This document shows, piece after piece, positions 62,623-64,000 of a stretch of DNA of 64,000 nucleotides. The notes beneath the pieces were generated by a model, which searched no databases, was not told the origin of the DNA, and worked only from the letters and a program-made list of their open reading frames with translations. Each line of letters starts with the position of its first letter. The stretch's first letter is position 1. The position numbers and the translations under genes are program-made. Source of the DNA: an uncultured Clostridia bacterium (GTDB lineage Bacteria > Bacillota > Clostridia > TANB77 > CAG-508); assembly GCA_947627295.1 (NCBI GenBank), contig CANQVJ010000002.1, positions 124,001-188,000 on the forward strand. The letters run 5' to 3'.

Positions 62623-64000
62623 ATGAGAAAAGAAACAAAACAAAAATTAATAGAAAACAACAAAAAATTCGGATTAAAAACCAAATTTATAATTGATGAC
62701 GAAATTCTAGGATATGCGCTAAAAGACACAATTTACATCAATGAAAAAGCATGGGAAAACGAACAAAAAAGAAAGGCAAGCCAAGAAACTTCAAAAGAGG
62801 AGCAACCCCAAGAAACACCAGAAATCCAATCAAACCAAGAAGAAGAGCAATTTTACGAAAAAATAAACATGCACGAAATATTGCATTATTACACAGAAGA
62901 CCAAGAATTTCAAGAAATGAAGAAAAAAATCCTAGAACAAAAATCGTCAGAAATCGACAAAATAAGACAGGAATATGAGCTAAAATACTACGGAATATAC
63001 TCAGAAGAAGAAATAAAAGCAGGAGCAATAGACGAAGAAATAGCAATAAACATAATAATTGAAGAAATGTTTAACGAAATATCAATAAACGCTCCAACAA
63101 TTCAAATCGGCGAAAATTTCCTATCTCAAAAAAAGCAAGAGCAAGAAAGTGCCAAATACTTAAATCTATCAATCAGAAGCAACACCAAAAATATGGGCCT
63201 AACCAAGTGGGAGCAACTATTCTACGAAAATTACTATGACGGAAAAACTCACCAAAGGCCACAAGAAAAAAAGGACGAAAAAAAGAGAAAAATAAGAGAA
63301 GATATCAAAAAAAGTCTACAAGAGCTATATGATAAACAAAAAGAAGATTTTGAAATCGACCCACACAGCCCAGAAATCATTAGAGAATTTGAAGCAGAAC
63401 TGGAACAAATGGAAAAACGAGGCGAAAACAAAGACGAATACATAAAAAACAAAGAAAACAAATTGCAATATCTAGCAAAAACCTACAGCGAGCACCTTTG
63501 GGAAGAATATAGCGACATAGTCGAAATAATAAAAAAAGAGCCATATGAGCCAGCATTTAAATACTTAATGCTAAACGAAACACTCACAAAAACATATAGG
63601 AAAGAAAAACAAAAAGGAAAGACGGCAACCCTAATCAAAAAAAGAGAGCCACACAAAAGCATCTCAAACCACATGACTCTAAACAAAGAAACGCTTGACA
63701 TTATGTACAAAAATATAGAAACTAACGAAAATTTTGCAGAAATGTACTTTGGAGCTCTTGAAACCCTAAGCAAAGCAAGCATAACAAAAAATGAAATAAA
63801 CCTAAAAAACATAGAAACCTACGGAAAAGGTAAATGGCTAAAATTTAATGGAAGGGGAACTGACCCTGAAGGTTACTTAGAGGAAGCCAAACGCTTAGCA
63901 GCTCTAGTGAAGGACACGCCATGGTGCACAAAATCACTAGCAGTTACACATTTAGCTGAAGGCGATTTCTATGTATTTGTAGACAACGAAGGCAACCCTC
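62623..64000 (+). CDS. Large hypothetical protein (3' end outside window)
   Basis: At least 459 residues. Very Glu/Lys-rich with ATG at 62623 after AGAGGAAG. The last visible part, TYGKGKWLKF, LVKDTPWCTKSLAV and EGDFYVFVDNEGNP, looks like a folded domain with a conserved W-C-T; similar motifs occur in uncharacterised phage and clostridial proteins, from memory only. No in-frame CGG. Confidence 0.7.
   Translation, partial: MRKETKQKLIENNKKFGLKTKFIIDDEILGYALKDTIYINEKAWENEQKRKASQETSKEEQPQETPEIQSNQEEEQFYEKINMHEILHYYTEDQEFQEMKKKILEQKSSEIDKIRQEYELKYYGIYSEEEIKAGAIDEEIAINIIIEEMFNEISINAPTIQIGENFLSQKKQEQESAKYLNLSIRSNTKNMGLTKWEQLFYENYYDGKTHQRPQEKKDEKKRKIREDIKKSLQELYDKQKEDFEIDPHSPEIIREFEAELEQMEKRGENKDEYIKNKENKLQYLAKTYSEHLWEEYSDIVEIIKKEPYEPAFKYLMLNETLTKTYRKEKQKGKTATLIKKREPHKSISNHMTLNKETLDIMYKNIETNENFAEMYFGALETLSKASITKNEINLKNIETYGKGKWLKFNGRGTDPEGYLEEAKRLAALVKDTPWCTKSLAVTHLAEGDFYVFVDNEGNP

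Overview
The window is a low-GC, anaerobic, spore-forming Firmicute of clostridial type. The evidence is a 2-hydroxyacyl-CoA dehydratase activase, two CotF-like spore coat proteins, AGA-dominated arginine codons, and a standard Firmicute origin: rpmH-rnpA-yidD-yidC-jag-mnmE-mnmG-rsmG-parA-parB run leftward and dnaA-dnaN-recF-gyrB run rightward from about 34.6-36.5 kb. The species is not identified; an uncultured gut lineage is likely.

The central observation is a decoding anomaly. Thirteen genes are each broken into open frames that can be rejoined in only one way. At every break the reading frame reaches an in-frame CGG codon, one base (the C) must be skipped, and translation continues with GGN glycine. 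There are 22 such sites on both strands, with no shared upstream context. They lie in housekeeping genes (rnpA, recF), inside the Walker A loops of two conjugation ATPases, and nine times in one 2262-residue cell-wall hydrolase. In every core gene scanned by eye, all other CGG triplets straddle codon boundaries. The simplest reading is that CGG is not arginine here and acts as a +1 frameshift (quadruplet CGGN = Gly). CDS coordinates below span these sites.

Layout: 1-0.75 kb activase (partial); 0.97-1.6 kb J-domain membrane protein; 1.65-20.7 kb a leftward type IV secretion/conjugation-like operon (three VirB2-like pilins, PrgI-like, VirB4, VirB6/TrbL-like, giant wall hydrolase, accessory proteins); 20.9-24.3 kb small autonomous cassettes, a candidate sRNA, an MNT/HEPN pair and a Cys-rich peptide cassette; 24-24.8 kb three tRNA-Ser genes; 24.9-26.3 kb zeta-like kinase and DUF4446; 26.3-41 kb origin region; 41-46.4 kb and 51-54.4 kb a second conjugation-like set (VirB4, MinD-like ATPase, pilin, VirB6-like, coupling ATPase) flanking gyrA and a DnaC/DnaD loader pair; 54.6-64 kb envelope, division-like, spore coat, VanW, CapA, TtcA and unknown genes.

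No relaxase or integrase is visible, so the two secretion sets look chromosomal rather than an intact ICE. Several genes, mostly in the second set, start at AUA or AUU behind perfect Shine-Dalgarno sequences. The T-to-A strand bias flips inside the 3' part of gyrB, not at dnaA.
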